In this document: positions 24,589 to 37,156 of the stretch, piece after piece
How the letters are laid out: each line of letters begins with the position of its first letter
How positions within the stretch are numbered: the stretch's first letter is position 1
DNA from: Seiridium cupressi
Taxonomy: Eukaryota > Ascomycota > Sordariomycetes > Amphisphaeriales > Sporocadaceae
DNA length: 64,000 nucleotides
Reading direction: 5' to 3'
Assembly (NCBI GenBank): GCA_036674765.1
Contig: JARVKI010000004.1
Span: forward strand, 744,001-808,000
Notes under the pieces: generated by a model
Seen by the model: only the letters and a program-made list of their open reading frames with translations
Databases searched by the model: none
Told to the model about the DNA's origin: nothing
Made by a program: the position numbers and the translations under genes

Positions 24589-25232
24589 TGTCGAAGTAAT
24601 CGTCCGCCGACCCGTGCACGCACAGTAATGCGACAGCGCTTCTCGGACTAAAATGCTTGCAGGAAACAAGAATGGGGCTTGGCGCGAGGTTGACAGGACA
24701 GATAATAAACTGTTGATAGCTCATTCCTTCGGGTCGCATCACGTGGAACGGCGGTCATGATGCAACATGTTCCATCTCATTGTATACAACGAGTAATTAG
24801 AAATACACGAGCATGATACTCTCACGAATACGGCCGTAGGTTCACATAACCATTGTGGAATTGGTTTTTTGTTATCTCTGTGCTGTAGTATTGATTATTG
24901 AAGGCTTGGATGCTTCAAGGGACCTGCCTTAACTTCATATTTCTCCAAGGACTGCCCCAACGAGCTTTATGAATGTTCTATGAGGCCCATTGAGATTATA
25001 TGCACCCTGAAGCAACCACATACCTCTGAAAACTTAATATCCTTGGTTGTATTTACAGTTAGCGAGGAGCTACAGATCTGGGGTCCGGGGCGGGGGTGGG
25101 GCTCTAAGCTGAAGTGGGGCTCGCCACTGCGTTTCCTGAAATCGGCCCAGATGGTGGAAGCTGTCGCACGATTTTCAATTCGATTTTTTTTACTTGTCAA
25201 GTGCCCAAAGCGATCTTCCAACCTGCAGCACA
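24589..25232. other. Intergenic promoter region of divergent genes
   Basis: About 640 bp between the damaged oxidase gene and the 2-oxoglutarate oxygenase gene. It includes GC-rich sequence at 25080-25115. No further feature recognised. Confidence 0.5.
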
Positions 25233-26754
25233 ATGTCGAAATCCAAGAAGGCAGCGAAGCGAAAGCGACAGAATGACGCCCAAGTTGAACCGAGCAACAA
25301 GAAACGAGTCAATGCCCCGCCGACCCCAGATTCCTCTGATGGCGTTGAGCGTGTCGAGCCGACGAGCCTCCATGCTGTGGTCCCGGAGGACGATGTCGAG
25401 ATAACGGTCGATACCCTGCGCACTTTGGCGGCACATCCCGCTGTAATCAAATCAAAGGCTTGCAAGGACCTGCGTACTGCCGTGTATGATTTCAGGCAGG
25501 CTTGTACAACAGGTGTCAATACCACCGGTAGGTTATTCTACGCATGTGATGGGTTTCAAGTTGCTAAGATCACTCTGTGTAGCCGATACGAACCTCACCT
25601 CGAGGATATCTGCAGCTTTGGTCGATGGAAAATACACAGATGCTCTGGTTTTACTTGCTGAAATGCGCCTGCGCGGCGAGTCGCCAAAACTGGGAGCGTT
25701 ATGCCGTTGGGTACGGGATCTAGATGTTACAAGTGGATTTTCTATGCGAAATGCCGAACAGATCCAAAGATCCAAGGGGCAACTCGAGCGACTGAGATTG
25801 TTGGATGCTATTTCGAGGGTCACAGGCACGGTTGACCTTAACCCATCAATCTCCTTCACGAAATCATCAGACCCATTCATCCTCCATACACGATGGAATC
25901 TCCACGAAGATCCAGTCTTGTCCACCGCAGCAACAACAGAGGCTCACCTATCTCAATGCCGCAATGCCGGTGTAAAAGACAAGTTCAAAGTCCTCGAGGT
26001 CACTCGTGGTGCCGAGCGAAAACCACCAAATCTTCACGATGCAGTCCTTTACCTCAGTGATGATAACGCGGTTCCTTTATCTTCGAACCCACCCAAAACG
26101 ACCCACCACAAGCATCCGGCTGTGCCGAACCTCTCGCTAATGAAGGACGTGTTGTCTCAAGACGAATGCAAATCTATTGTGGCGACAATGGAAACCGTCG
26201 GGTTTCTGCCCGATGCCCCGGTCAGAGATGACGGGGCTGAAGCAAGTATACTTGCACACAATGTCTACTGGATTGTGGATCAAGCCTTTCATGACTCCTT
26301 GTGGCACAGAGTCAAATCTTTCATACCAGCGGAGGTCGGCGGGAGGAAGGCCCGTGGGATCAACCGACGTTTCAGAATATACCGCTACGTGCCTGGAGCT
26401 GAATACCGCGTTCATTTCGACGGCGCGTGGCCACCCTCTGGAGTCCACCCAACAACTGGACAATACTTGTGGGATACATCTCCATCGAACGCAAGGCAAT
26501 CAAGTCTTTTCACTTTCCTTGTCTATTTAAATGATGACTTTGAAGGTGGCGAAACTACATTCTTTACTCCTAGTCTGGTGGAAGGCGTCATGAATGCTCA
26601 TCCGGTACGGCCCATGATGGGCTCTATTGCTTTATTCCCGCACGGGGAGAGCGCTGGGGCTCTTTTACATGAAGGAACTGGGGTGAGGAAGGGCGCCAAA
26701 TACATCATCAGAACAGACGTCGAATACGACGTTGAACCAGGGCGTTCTGAATAG
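25233..26754 (+). CDS. 2-oxoglutarate/Fe(II)-dependent dioxygenase (prolyl 4-hydroxylase-like)
   Basis: Exons 25233-25527 and 25583-26754 with a 55-nt intron give 488 residues. The N terminus is very basic (KSKKAAKRKR), a likely nuclear signal. The C-terminal half is a prolyl-4-hydroxylase-type double-stranded beta-helix. The iron ligands appear as His376 and Asp378 in YRVHFDG and His461 in LLHEGTG, followed by a basic residue in VRKGAKY that would hold the 2-oxoglutarate carboxylate. The FTFLVYLNDDFEGGETTFF strand is characteristic. Substrate unknown; nuclear relatives modify proteins or nucleic acids. The middle part (residues 100-300) is conserved-looking but unassigned. Transcribed away from the damaged oxidase gene. 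Confidence 0.88.
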
Positions 26755-27744
26755 ATACAAACTGAAGCTCTCGCGCAATAGTATATTGTCGTGGTAATGA
26801 TCAGATGCCCGAATTGCTTATTACCGAGTTGATCGTTGAACTTTTGCTCGAAACGACTTGACGAAGCTCCATGTTGATTCGAATGCTGTGAAATCTCAAG
26901 GACAGTGCTACAGGCATATCTGCAACCTTCCATTATCGCAGAGCTTGGATTCCATCGTTTTCCGGCGCCATCAGATCAGAGACACGATCTCAACGAAATG
27001 GAAATGACTTCGCACAAAATCCGGGGCTGCATAGGGCTTAGAGGTCACTTTTGTCACCAACCGGCGCATCGCGGATCCAAATGACGGCGTCCAACTTTCG
27101 TCGCGATCCACAAGAACGCGCATAGCAACCACAAAATCTATACTACAGCCCTGCCAAGTATTAGAGTAGGAAGGAGTTTGGATGGTGTCTATGGGATTTG
27201 CGACGAAGTCCGCGTCATCCACTTGCGCTCCTAGAAGAACCTTACTCCACCTTCCATGAGTCAAGGCCGTGCTGGGTGATTGGCCCGTTTTCGAACTTTG
27301 AATGTGGTTCTATACACAGCGTTGTTTTCCAAATCGATACGGCTTTTCCATGTTTCGCCAGTGTAGAAACATCAGTCTAGCTCTGCTGTAGAATTGCAAT
27401 GTTACCATAGCTTTGTCTCTCATAGATGTCCGAGAGACTGAGAATATAACAATCATGACCCCTTATATGTGGCGATCCGTTCAGAGTTTGTTTCCAGTCG
27501 CCCATCAGCCGCGAGTGTAAATTGAGATGGGCAAGATAACGGGCACACCGCAGTCCACAACATCACTTCATGCCGTAGCTGTGAACCTCGTCAATCAAGG
27601 CAAGCCTATTGCAGCAGATAGTCCTCTGATAACGAGGTCAGACGCACGAATTTGGCCACCTTCAAAGAGTCGAGGCGAACATGAACGAACTTGGACGAAG
27701 CTCCAGAATGAACCAGATGCTTGAATTACTCCGTATCAAAAACA
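26755..27744. other. Intergenic region holding a decayed frame
   Basis: Nearly 1 kb between convergent genes. The only notable content is the broken minus-strand frame described separately (26971-27505). Confidence 0.45.
26971..27505 (-). pseudogene. Possible decayed gene of unknown family
   Basis: From ATG 27505 (MGDWKQTLNG) a minus-strand frame reads 87 codons to a stop at 27242-27244, broken once by TAG at 27377-27379. A second frame, offset by one base, then carries coding-like sequence (HGRWSKVLLGAQVDDADF) to a stop at 26971. Composition looks protein-like in both parts, but I recognise no family and cannot find a splice pattern that joins them cleanly. It may be an unannotated multi-exon gene or a relic. 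Confidence 0.3.
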
Positions 27745-30273
27745 TCATATCTCACCACTAGGATCATGGCCTCTTAACCCTCGCAGTAGTTCTTGTGCTA
27801 GCCACTGCGGATCGCCAGGAGCATTGAGGTAATCCAGTTCTGTGATCCAGTCTTGAAGAGGAACGTATGTATCGGCTTGATCGGGGTTTCCAGCATCGCC
27901 GAATCCACTCATATCGGCGAGTTGGGCAATCTCGCCTATCCAAGGACCCCCAGATGACGCAGCGTTAGCTCTCGGTGCCGTATCGCTGTCGCCGCCGCAC
28001 ATCATGCTTATGGTCCGCTCGGAGAGGACCTCGAAAATGTCCCGATAGGAAGCTGCTTCATGCCAGCGCTCCGCGATGATAACAAGCACTGTGGTACATG
28101 CCATGCAAGTATTTATCACTGTCGTTTGACGAGTTTGTTGCCGAATCCGTGGTGACTTCCACAAACAGTAGAGATACGTCAACCCGCCAAGGAACAAAAT
28201 GTGTAGACTGCCCCACGTGAACTGGATATGAGAGCCTTGGGACTGGTAGAGGCGGCGGTAGTGCAAACATATGTCGCGGGCGTTTTCTGAACAGGTTTCC
28301 AACATCCGTTCCCTCACGTCCATGCTCACGATGCCCTCGAGTTGCTGTGCGTTCTTGGCGAGTTCTGGAATCTCTGTAACGCAAGGACGATATAGCAGAA
28401 GAATAGAGTAGTTATACGCAAGTTTGAACCAATCGTTAGAGGCGAAAACCGAGAGTGAATACGAATTTGACCCGTCTGCTTTGGCTGGCACTGTCCCGTG
28501 CCATTCTTCAAGCTCTCGACGAAGAGACTCGACCGAGGTAAGAAGTTCGTGCTGGTTGTTGGAAAATGATGACGAAATGCTAGAATAGAGGGTGTCGTGG
28601 AACTTAGACCAGAGTTGCCGAAGTTTGATAGAATGTAGTGCTGCAGTCATCCCAGTTGACGGCTCAGCAGCAGTCAACCGTGGAGGGCACAACAATCCAT
28701 TTGCCGTAATGTTGTCGTCATCAATATCCAATGGAAGCTGTGGGGTTTTGGTGTTAAAATATAGCTGAAGCTTCAGACACAGGTGGACGGGGGCTGAACA
28801 TACCTCGACATCGATGGCATTGTCAGATATGCCAGTCGGGCGCCCCAATATAAACGAGGCTACACGATCAATGTCGTAAGCGACCCAGAAACATCGTTTC
28901 GACATTTCTGTCGACAATGAACTGGATGATGCACGATATCGATGGGCGCTGCGATGATATCCAAGCTCAACACAGTGGCGAATTGCCATGCCCGAAATCT
29001 TCCTAAGTGATCAATCAGTTGCATGTTCAGGAACCCAGTCGTTTGGATGCACGCACCAGAGACTTGGCCCAGTCGGTGACCGGATCGAGTAAACAGCTGA
29101 GCAAAGAATGGCCTGTACCGATTGAAGATTGTCCAGATCCAATAAGGGACCAACATGATCCAGAGCGCTCACATAAAATGCCTTAAAATCGTTATTATGG
29201 TAGCTCCGGGGGGGAGTTGTGGCTATGTAACTTACCTCGCTTGCCTGGACTTCTGAGTGACCTCCGAGTGCCAAGGCCCCGATCGCGTAGACCTGTAGCA
29301 GTCAGTTTGGGAACAGGAATACTTAAATAATGAAGGACTACCATTAGCACAAAGTAGAGCGAAAGATGGCTGGCTGTCCTCCAATCACCCCGGCGACTTG
29401 CTTCTAGACATTCCCTCTCCATCGAACGCCAGGTAGGTCTGTGTAGGTATGGGTATTGAGGGTGTATGTTGCGGAAATAGGCGTCTGATAAGGTCCTCAT
29501 CCTGCTTGGGCTGGGGAATTCCATGATCTGCGAGGTCCCCATACCACCTTGCGCTTCCTTGTCGCTGTTTTCTTGGAAACCAGGCTTGCTATCGTGACGT
29601 CGTAGTCCTAACGTATTGCTCACAATGCGAGCGAAGGGAACTGCGGATGACGGTCCAAAATACTGAGGCTCGCGCCCAGCGGCACTCAAGCATAAGAGGG
29701 CAACTTCATTGCTGAGCACATTGAGGCCCGGATCGTCAACGAGCGGAGAGCGGGCTTCATCTGCGGGACTTAGACTAGCATGCAGCGATCGTGGTGGCTC
29801 GACAGCCGATTGATTTATAGCGAGAGGATTATTCCCCTGTGCATCGTGCCCGGAGACTTGTGCTCCTAAGTGATCAGTGGCTACCTCGGGTCGCGTTTGC
29901 TGCAACAGCCATTCGAGGTAAGCGACACGAGATTCGAGCGATTGTATATAGTCCCTTGGGCGGTGAAGGCCCGTAGCAGGATCTTCGACGAGGCAGTCTG
30001 AATGAGATCAGCAATGAGTAGAGTCCATGGGACCTAAGACGGGAGGCATCGCTCGCATGGTTACCTCTGTCGGTCCTCATACAATTCCCACACTTCGGAA
30101 CTTGTCCATCGCACTAGCAGAAGTGTCAACCAGATGATTCTCTTAGAAGCGGCTCATGGTGAGGCTTGATTCACCTTCAGCTTCCGAGACTTACAGTTAA
30201 TGCAAGCCAGCATTGTCCGTTCGCCTACACGCGGACGTTTGCTAGAGTGAGCCTCATGACCCTCGGAGCTCAT
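27745..30273 (-). CDS. Zn2Cys6 transcription factor with fungal_trans domain
   Basis: Seven exons: 30175-30273, 30065-30113, 29342-29997, 29236-29292, 29057-29181, 28804-29002 and 27745-28737. All introns have GT..AG ends and phases agree, giving 725 residues. The DNA-binding cluster is assembled over three exons as CX2CX6CX6CX2CX6C (ACINCKSRKLKC through DRDC, residues 24-51). A short coiled linker follows (YIQSLESRVAYLEWLL). The middle fungal_trans domain is recognisable by RPTWRSME, LYFVLMVYAIGAL and GMAIRHCVELGYHR. It acts in the nucleus. It is transcribed divergently from the class II aldolase gene at the edge of the catabolic cluster and is the obvious candidate regulator of it. Confidence 0.92.
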
Positions 30274-31096
30274 GCCGGCGATTTTACAAGTACCCGAGCA
30301 TGCAGCAGCTGATGTATGATGCCGTATAGTATGAGCAAGTATGGAGCAAATAAGCCAACCAATCAGGCCGTGCTTTAACCGTTCATAAACGGCGCAATGT
30401 CCAAAGTTGCGTGAAGTTACTCGGAGCAAGGGAATGGGGCCACTAAAGGTTGGAGCTCAGAGAGCCCATGTGCCACCGGAAGCGGGGTGATCTTTCATCC
30501 TCACATGGAAACCGACGTATTTGTGTAGTTCTATTCATTTCAGGATTAGGCCGTCGATGCACTCATTGGCATTCAAGTATAGGTTGGAAATATTCTCTAA
30601 CTAAATGCTACACACCACAATAAAGCGGCGCTTATGTATGTGTATGTGAGGCATCAAATGGGAGTGGGACAGCTCATTCGTTACCTCGTCACAAAGAACC
30701 AAGAAAAATCGGGGTTCGACGGTGTAATAAGTTCTAACGGGGTTAATGTACACGGCTTGAGTTGGCAGTCTCAGTCTCGGCGCCTGTTTAGGGCTGGTTT
30801 AGCTCCCCTCTGTTCTATCGGCCGCCGTTCCATTATGCGCTGTGATGTATTCTCGGGTTCTTCCATGTTAGCGTATAGGCACCCCGAATTGCAGGCCCCC
30901 AGACGCAGGAGGATCACCGACGGCAGCTACCGAATCAGATATTGCCTCCGATATTGACTCCAAAAGCCGACTAAATAGTTAGGTAGATGGCGACATCCAG
31001 TTGGTGTATTCTTTGATTCCAATAAATCTATACTGAAAGACTCACCAAGTCCAATTTGTCACCACCCGTACATCAATCACTACATGTATTCACGAC
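30274..31096. promoter_or_regulatory. Divergent promoter, regulator / class II aldolase
   Basis: An 823-bp region between two outward-facing start codons. It holds a CGG-N6-CCG element at 30921-30932, 165 bp before the aldolase start. No coding frame is supported. Confidence 0.6.
30921..30932. promoter_or_regulatory. CGG-N6-CCG element (Zn2Cys6 binding-site type)
   Basis: The sequence is CGGCAGCTACCG followed by A. Inverted CGG half-sites with a 6-bp spacer are the known target type of Ppr1/UaY-like Zn2Cys6 dimers. Similar elements occur in the other promoter regions of this cluster. Confidence 0.5.
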
Positions 31097-32014
31097 ATGT
31101 CGGCCACTGCGACAATAGCGAATACCGAAACGGTTTGCCAACCTGCGTCTTCTCGCCCAACACGACGACTGCACCATATCCCTCGGCCCGAGAGTCTGGA
31201 AGCTCAGCAGCGATGGCAATTAGAACAGATGGCAGCTGCCTTTCGCATCTTTGCTAAACTAGGATTCGCCGATGGCGGTAGCGGCCATATAAGCCTAAGG
31301 GGTACTTTTTAGCTGTTAGCTCACCATTCTGTTTCCATTGCTGACTATGTCGCAGACCCTATGCGGCCTAACACGTTCTGGATCAATCCCTACGGCGTAC
31401 ATTTTAGTGTCCTGACAGTCTCGGATATGGTCCAGGTCGATGCACAAGGCAATCGTATCGGCGGCAACGATGCACTCGTGAATAAGGCTGGCTTCATCAT
31501 TCATAGTGCCATCCACGAAGCCCGGCCCGACATCAATGCAGCATGCCACTTGCACAGTCCCTACGGTCGTGCTTGGAGCACATTCGGTCGGCCTATTGAG
31601 ATGCTGAACCAGGACAGCTGCATGTTCTACGATGACTTGTCCGTATACGCATCATTTGGTGGCGTTGTGTTCGCGCCTGAGGAGGGAAAGAACATTGCCG
31701 CCGCCATGGGACCTCGAAACAAAAACATCATTCTGCAAAATCACGGTCTCCTTACCGCAGGCGGTACTATCGCAGAGGCGGCAGCTTTCTTCATCGCCTT
31801 GGAGCGAGCCTGTCAGACTCAATTTCTCGTTGAGTCTGCAACGGCTCCTTCGTCGGTGGGAGGCGCTGTGACCGGCCTCAAGAAGACGTACGTAACCGAC
31901 GAGGAAGCCAGGTACACCAAAGATGGTACGGGGACACCGGAAGTGATGTACATGCAATTTGCTCCGGAGTACCAAGCGATCCTCAAGGAGACCCAGGGTG
32001 ACTTCTTGGTGTAA
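31097..32014 (+). CDS. Class II aldolase/adducin-domain protein
   Basis: Exons 31097-31301 and 31356-32014 with a 54-nt intron give 287 residues. The zinc site of class II aldolases is complete: His64 in GSGHISLRDP, His133 and His135 in CHLHSPYG and His198 in QNHGLLTAGG. Family members cleave or epimerise hydroxylated phosphorylated or free sugars and related hydroxy acids via a zinc enolate; some decarboxylate. Cytosolic, no signal peptide. The fungal members with this WINPYGVHFS block are mostly uncharacterised. It stands tail-to-tail with the racemase-family gene (150 bp apart) and head-to-head with the Zn2Cys6 gene, suggesting a role in the same catabolic route. Confidence 0.9.
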
Positions 32015-32164
32015 TAACGTCACGACTTTATGTGGTCCTCGGCAAAACGCGGTCAGTTTGATATTCCAGAAGTAATGCTCTTTCTACTTCTGAACGCTTG
32101 GTTATTTGTTTTTGGAGTACATGCGTTAAATCCACCAAGCATTATCAAATTTGGTAATATTTGA

Positions 32165-33062
32165 TCATGCTCTCGTTTCTAGTTTATCTTTGGGGATATC
32201 ACCCCATTTCAGCGGTCTCCTTCGAGCCAATCCGCCGTAAAACCACTGACCCATGGTGTATACATCGTAGACTGGTAAGCCTGTGGCACTTTGGATCGCT
32301 TCGGAAAACGGCACCATGTTTGTGCACTCTAGGCATAAAACTGCAATCTCTGAGTGATCGACTACTAATTGTCGAGAAACTGCTACTAGCTCTGCCGAGA
32401 TATCCTCGTAAACATACTGGACACCTAGTTCAATATGTCGCGGCAGCGTTCCATTCCTAGGAGCGCCACGGATACGGCACCGAGATGCCGGAATGCCGAG
32501 TTTCTCTAGATGTGGTTTGCCAAGTCGAGTTTCGTCGTACGTCAGAATACCCACGCTCTGTGACGGTGGCAGCAGCGTGAGCAAGGAAGGTATCTGGACG
32601 AGCGATGAAGTCGCAATGGGTATGGGCAAGCGGGCGGCGAGCCTTTTGGGCCCAAATTAGTTCAACATAACATACGAGATTGGCGGCAAATCACGGTCGT
32701 GGCATAACAAAGGTGTTAAGTCCAAATATAAAAGAGAGAAAACATTATATTTCGTAGGAAAACTCTCATGTCCTTCTTACTTACTCTTGTTGAGCCATGG
32801 CGAGAAAGCCACAGCTTGTAATAATGCCAACAGCCCCTCGCTCGGCAAGTCTCATGCCCGCGTCGACGAATCGGTCCACAAAACCATCATCGTACTTGTC
32901 CGACGAAACCACGGCTGAGACGGGAGAGTTTTCCGCCTTCTCGTGAATCAAGGGAAATGACCAGGTATCTCCATTGAAGGGATCACCAGGCGGTCGGTGT
33001 AACTTGCATTCTATGCAGATGAACCCGAGAGGAGGAAGAGGGGTATCGTTAATGAAAGCCAT
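32165..33062 (-). CDS. Asp/Glu racemase superfamily protein
   Basis: Exons 32785-33062 and 32165-32642 with a 142-nt intron give 251 residues. The two catalytic cysteines of the Asp/Glu/hydantoin racemase fold are both present, Cys84 in IITSCGFLA and Cys199 in LECTNMVPF. The segment IATSSLVQIP between them is also typical. This superfamily includes amino-acid racemases, hydantoin racemase and maleate isomerase; the exact substrate cannot be told from sequence. It could interconvert D and L forms of an amino acid before oxidation. The start at ATG 33062 faces the hydroxyacid dehydrogenase gene across a 722-bp shared promoter. Confidence 0.87.
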
Positions 33063-33784
33063 TCAGGGGAAGTTCAACAAATTCATGCCCAGGACTCATT
33101 ACGAAGCTTCAGTATGTATGAGCTTTTCCTAGGACGTGTTATTAGACCATAGCCCCACTGGCAGGGGGCCCACGTCGTATGGATAACAGGGCACAAAGTT
33201 CCACCGAGCTTCGGAGGGCCAAGTTCGGCCTGCAGCAAGGCAGGGGTTACAACTTTCTCCTTCGGGGGAACCCGAGCAGAGCCCGAGTTGACGAATTAGT
33301 ACGCTGGGGCGTTATAGACTTCGGAAATATGCTGCCTGGCCCCCATGCGACAAGGACGAATGCGTAGCCTGTCTACGAATTCTAATCAACAAAGTCTAGC
33401 AAGGACCTATTACTATTTTACTAGCAATTTGCCTCCTGAGAAACATGCACTGATAGCTTTTTGACCACTCTTATACGCTCCGCTTGGGTGGGTCCTCACT
33501 CGGTGGAAGCCGAGATAGTAGGAATAGCGTTAGTAAGACCTGTAACGCATCAACCCGGAGGACGAGCTCATGAGGGCCGACCGGCGAATCAGAACCAATA
33601 GGTTCGCCTGAAAGTATTGTGTTACAACCATCCCGCGATTCGATGGAGGTGGCTTCGCGATTTTCTGATCGAATTGTATTTCATCTCTAAACTTGCACGC
33701 ATTGTGTAAATGCCCTCATAAACACTCTATTGAACAATCCCAACAGCCCTCGTCGTCATCTGTTTCGGCTACCATACACTCATC
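33063..33784. promoter_or_regulatory. Divergent promoter, racemase / D-2-hydroxyacid dehydrogenase
   Basis: A 722-bp region between two outward starts. It contains the 16-nt palindromic element at 33262-33277, about 200 bp from the racemase start. No gene is supported inside it. Confidence 0.6.
33262..33277. promoter_or_regulatory. TCGG-N6-CCGA element, copy 1
   Basis: Sequence TCGGGGGAACCCGAGC. It fits the TCGG-N6-CCGA target known for UaY/Ppr1-type Zn2Cys6 factors. It differs at one of 16 positions from the element at 37498-37513 in another divergent promoter of the same cluster. Confidence 0.65.
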
Positions 33785-34875
33785 ATGGCCGTCAGTAACG
33801 TATCGAATGTAGAAAAGCCTCGGGTGGTGTCCCTTGGAGAGCCAAAGTTCATCGGCGAAAACTACCTGGCCAAATTTCAAAAAGATTTCAGGTATTCGGT
33901 ACTTCCAGCGACGAACCGTGCGGAGACACAAGTCATGATTCCCGAAGACATCAAGAAAAACGGTCCCATAGATGCATTCATCATTCGCATGGGAACACCC
34001 CCATATGAGCCGTTCGATGAGGACTTACTGAAGGACCTGGTACCTGGTTGCAAGATCATCACATCGGCTAGTGCTGGATTCAATGAATTCGACGTCGATT
34101 GGATGGCCTCCAAGGGCATGTGGTTTTGCAACACTGTCAATGCTGTAGCTGAAGCGACTGCAGACATGGCCATATTCTTGACCTTGGCCACGCTCAGAAA
34201 CACAACCAATGCTGAGAAGAGCGCACGTTCGGGGACATGGAGAGCGGGGGCCAATCTAGTTCCTGCCGCCGACCCTTCTGGTCTTACACTGGGCATAGTA
34301 GGCATGGGATCTATCGGCAAGGTAAGCATGCTTTGATCATGGTAGGGCCAGCCTTTGATCCTGACATTATTTCCTAGTATCTTGCTAAGAAAGCAATGGC
34401 CTTCAACATGAATATCAAGTATTACAACCGACACCAATTACCAGCAGAAGAAGAAGCCATATATAACGCAACATATTGCAAGTCATTACATGAGCTTCTC
34501 GGATCTTCAGACGTCGTTTCTCTGAACTGCCCTTTAAACGCCGAAACAACCAATTTGATTGGAGAGGCCGAGTTTGCGGCAATGAAAGACGGCGTCTTTC
34601 TCATCAACACTGCCAGAGGGGCTGTGATCGATGAGCAGGCTCTCATAAAGGCCCTGGACTCTGGAAAAGTTGCACGCGCAGGGTTGGATGTATTTGTCAA
34701 TGAGCCTAAACCCGATCCTTACTTCCTCCAAAGCGATAAGGTGATAATTCAACCACATCTCGGAGGTCTTACCGATGCTGCATTCCACAAAGCGGAAAAG
34801 GAATGTTTCGAAAACATTCGGGCCTTTTTTTCTACAGGCAAGCCGAATTCGCCGGTCCGGGACATCAAGACATGA
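33785..34875 (+). CDS. D-isomer-specific 2-hydroxyacid dehydrogenase (NAD(P)-dependent)
   Basis: Exons 33785-34321 and 34378-34875 with a 56-nt intron give 344 residues, the usual length. The cofactor motif is GIVGMGSIGK. The catalytic Arg, Glu and His are visible in NTARGAVIDE, VFVNEPK and PHLGGLTD. The family reduces 2-oxo acids to D-2-hydroxy acids or the reverse; glyoxylate/hydroxypyruvate reductases are the nearest fungal type. Within the cluster it could act on a D-2-hydroxy acid such as D-2-hydroxyglutarate, the product expected from the DUF1338 enzyme, or on a 2-oxo acid from the amine oxidase. No organelle signal is obvious. Confidence 0.93.
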
Positions 34876-35446
34876 TAGCTCGGGGGCTCCAAGACCGAGT
34901 CTCAACCTCAAGACATTTGATCTTGCCTCAACATCCAATCCTCTCGATCCTGCTATCTAGCCTGACCGCCCGTCTATGTAGCACTATGGAGTAATCTATA
35001 CTACGGGTACAACCATCATCTATCTTCAGTGCTTTACTGAGAACTGAATTCATTGTTGGAAACCTAAGCAAGTTACCAATCAGTTTTTGTTGAGTGAAAA
35101 TGAATTTTCAAAGAGTGAAGGTGGACTTAAACTGTCAAGAATCTCCGTGTTTAGGTGATATGCAAGACATGGTTTCATAAACTCGCCCAGCTTACTCTGA
35201 AGAGCCATTAATCAATTCATTTTTTCTTGTAGCTAGTAAAATTCTCCGATATACTACGGATTGATCATCACAAAGTTAAAAACTTATGAAATCGAACTCT
35301 CTTCTATGTGACTAAACAAGTGCTCTTAGACCCGATCGCAACCTTCTTTTGCCTTTTCCTTGCTGCACTCATTCGAATCGCTAGCTTCAAGTCTGAGTTG
35401 GCAACGTTAGTCTAACCCAGGGAATTTCCTAGAACAGAAGGAATAC
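34876..35446. other. AT-rich 3' intergenic region
   Basis: Separates two convergent genes. AT-rich from about 35040 to 35340; nothing else recognised. Confidence 0.5.
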
Positions 35447-37156
35447 TTACGGTAACTCATTCGAGTCGCTTCCCTCGATGACCACGGTGTTCGACCGTTT
35501 GGCAACTCGTCTATGGGCATTGAACCACGAACCTCTGAACAAGATTTCGATCTCTTCAATGCTCAGTCCGGCGATTTCGGGTACGAGGAAGTAAACATAG
35601 ATCAGGGATATCATGCACCATGCTGCGAAGAAGATGAATGCGCCCCAGTTGTTTGTCTGCGCTAGGAGCGAGGCAGTTCCAGCGTTCACTCCGTAGTAGA
35701 ACAGCCAGTGAAACGTCTGCGATAATGCTGCACCAAACGAGCGGATCCTATTGGGCCAGAGCTCGGCACCGAAAACGTACGGAAGAGTAAGAAGACCTAA
35801 ATGAGGATTAGTGATACAAATCGTTTTGGGTAATGATGAAGACCGAAGGACTTACCAATTGCGTAGCCAAAACCATGGAAAAAGATCGCCGCAATAGCAG
35901 CCTGCGAAGCACCATCGGTGGTACCTCCTTGCTGTTTGAATTTGATATATACGCCTATGTATATGTCCGAAATCATCTGGATGGTTGCACCCAAGAGCAA
36001 AGATTTGCGGCGACCGAGGGCATCAATAAAAAAGAAAGAGGCCATCAAAGTAAAAAAGAACTTTGCCATACTGTACATGCCGCTGAGAAAAAGCGACCGC
36101 GTAGTTCCACCTCCCAATCCCATCAACGTCAAGATAGGGACGAGGTATGAGGTAACAGAGTTGGCACCAGACAACTGGGCCAAAGCGTAGGATACTAAAA
36201 CTTGTTGGACTCTTCGGAGATTCGATGGTATCAGGAAAGTCTCCTTCACAATGGCCATGAACCCATGCCCCTGGCTTTGGTCCCCAGAGGCTTCATCTCC
36301 AATAGATGCCAGTATCTCATGCATCTCTGCTTGTACCCGGGGATGATCCTCCGGCAGGCCTCGAAGATCAGCCAAAGTTTTCAGCGCCTCACCGTGTCGG
36401 TCGACTAGAGCTAGCCAACGGGGCGACTCTGAGAGAAAGAAGCTGGCGACGATGCACAGGAACAGGAAGACGGTCGGCGAGAACCAAACGACTTGGTATT
36501 GCAGCCGGCTGACAGCCATGGTGGTGAAAACTCCGTAAACGCAGAAGACCGCAACGAAGAGAGACATCAACATGGCAACGCTGAACCACGCAGCTAACAA
36601 GCCTCGCATCTCGGTCGGGGCAATTTCGACAATGGACATCGGACCGAGGACTGTCAACGGCCCGATGCCGAGTCCAGAGATGATTCGGGAGGCATATAGC
36701 CCGGCGAGGTTGGGAGCGAAAGCGGCAACGAGTTGACCGATAATCCAGACCGACATGTAGAGTCGTAGTGACCAGAGACGCCCGATTCGATCGTTGATGA
36801 AGAACGACAAGCACGCACCGACGCCACATCCAATGTAGACAATAGATACGTAGTTTGATATCAGTTTCGCGTTTGAACCAGAGCTTATACCGAAGTACTC
36901 CTGAAACCCAGGTAGGGAAGGCACCACGGAGGAGGATCCTTGATCCCAAGCTGCAGGCCAAGATGCATGAGTATAGATGGACGGCCGTCATACAGGTAGG
37001 AGAGATTGGCTTACTGATTGGTATACCGCACATGGCATACAAGGCCGCTGTTAAAAACATCCTCCGCGAGGTTATAACCTCGCGAGGTGCTGCTCTCATA
37101 GACTTGACATATTTGGCAATGGTCGAATTGGCAAAGACGGATGTCAAACCCATCAT
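35447..37156 (-). CDS. MFS transporter, sugar-porter type
   Basis: Three exons, 37015-37156, 35856-36950 and 35447-35796, give 528 residues with about 12 membrane segments. Sugar-porter signatures are present: the NDRIGR loop after segment 2, SESPRWL at the end of segment 6, the FIDALGRRKS loop in the second half and PEIAGLSIEEI at the C terminus. It sits in the plasma membrane and would import a small hydrophilic solute by proton symport. The loop QLSGANSVTSY replaces the QQxxGxNxxxYY of classical hexose carriers, so the substrate may be an acid or amine rather than glucose. A GTAAG overlaps the stop codon, but no downstream exon is convincing. Divergent from the FAD oxidase gene. Confidence 0.92.

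Noticed and set aside
35410..35450. Additional 3' exon of the MFS transporter after a GTAAGT overlapping its stop codon
   Set aside because: Available acceptors would make introns of 22-39 nt, too short; the protein already has its normal C-terminal end.
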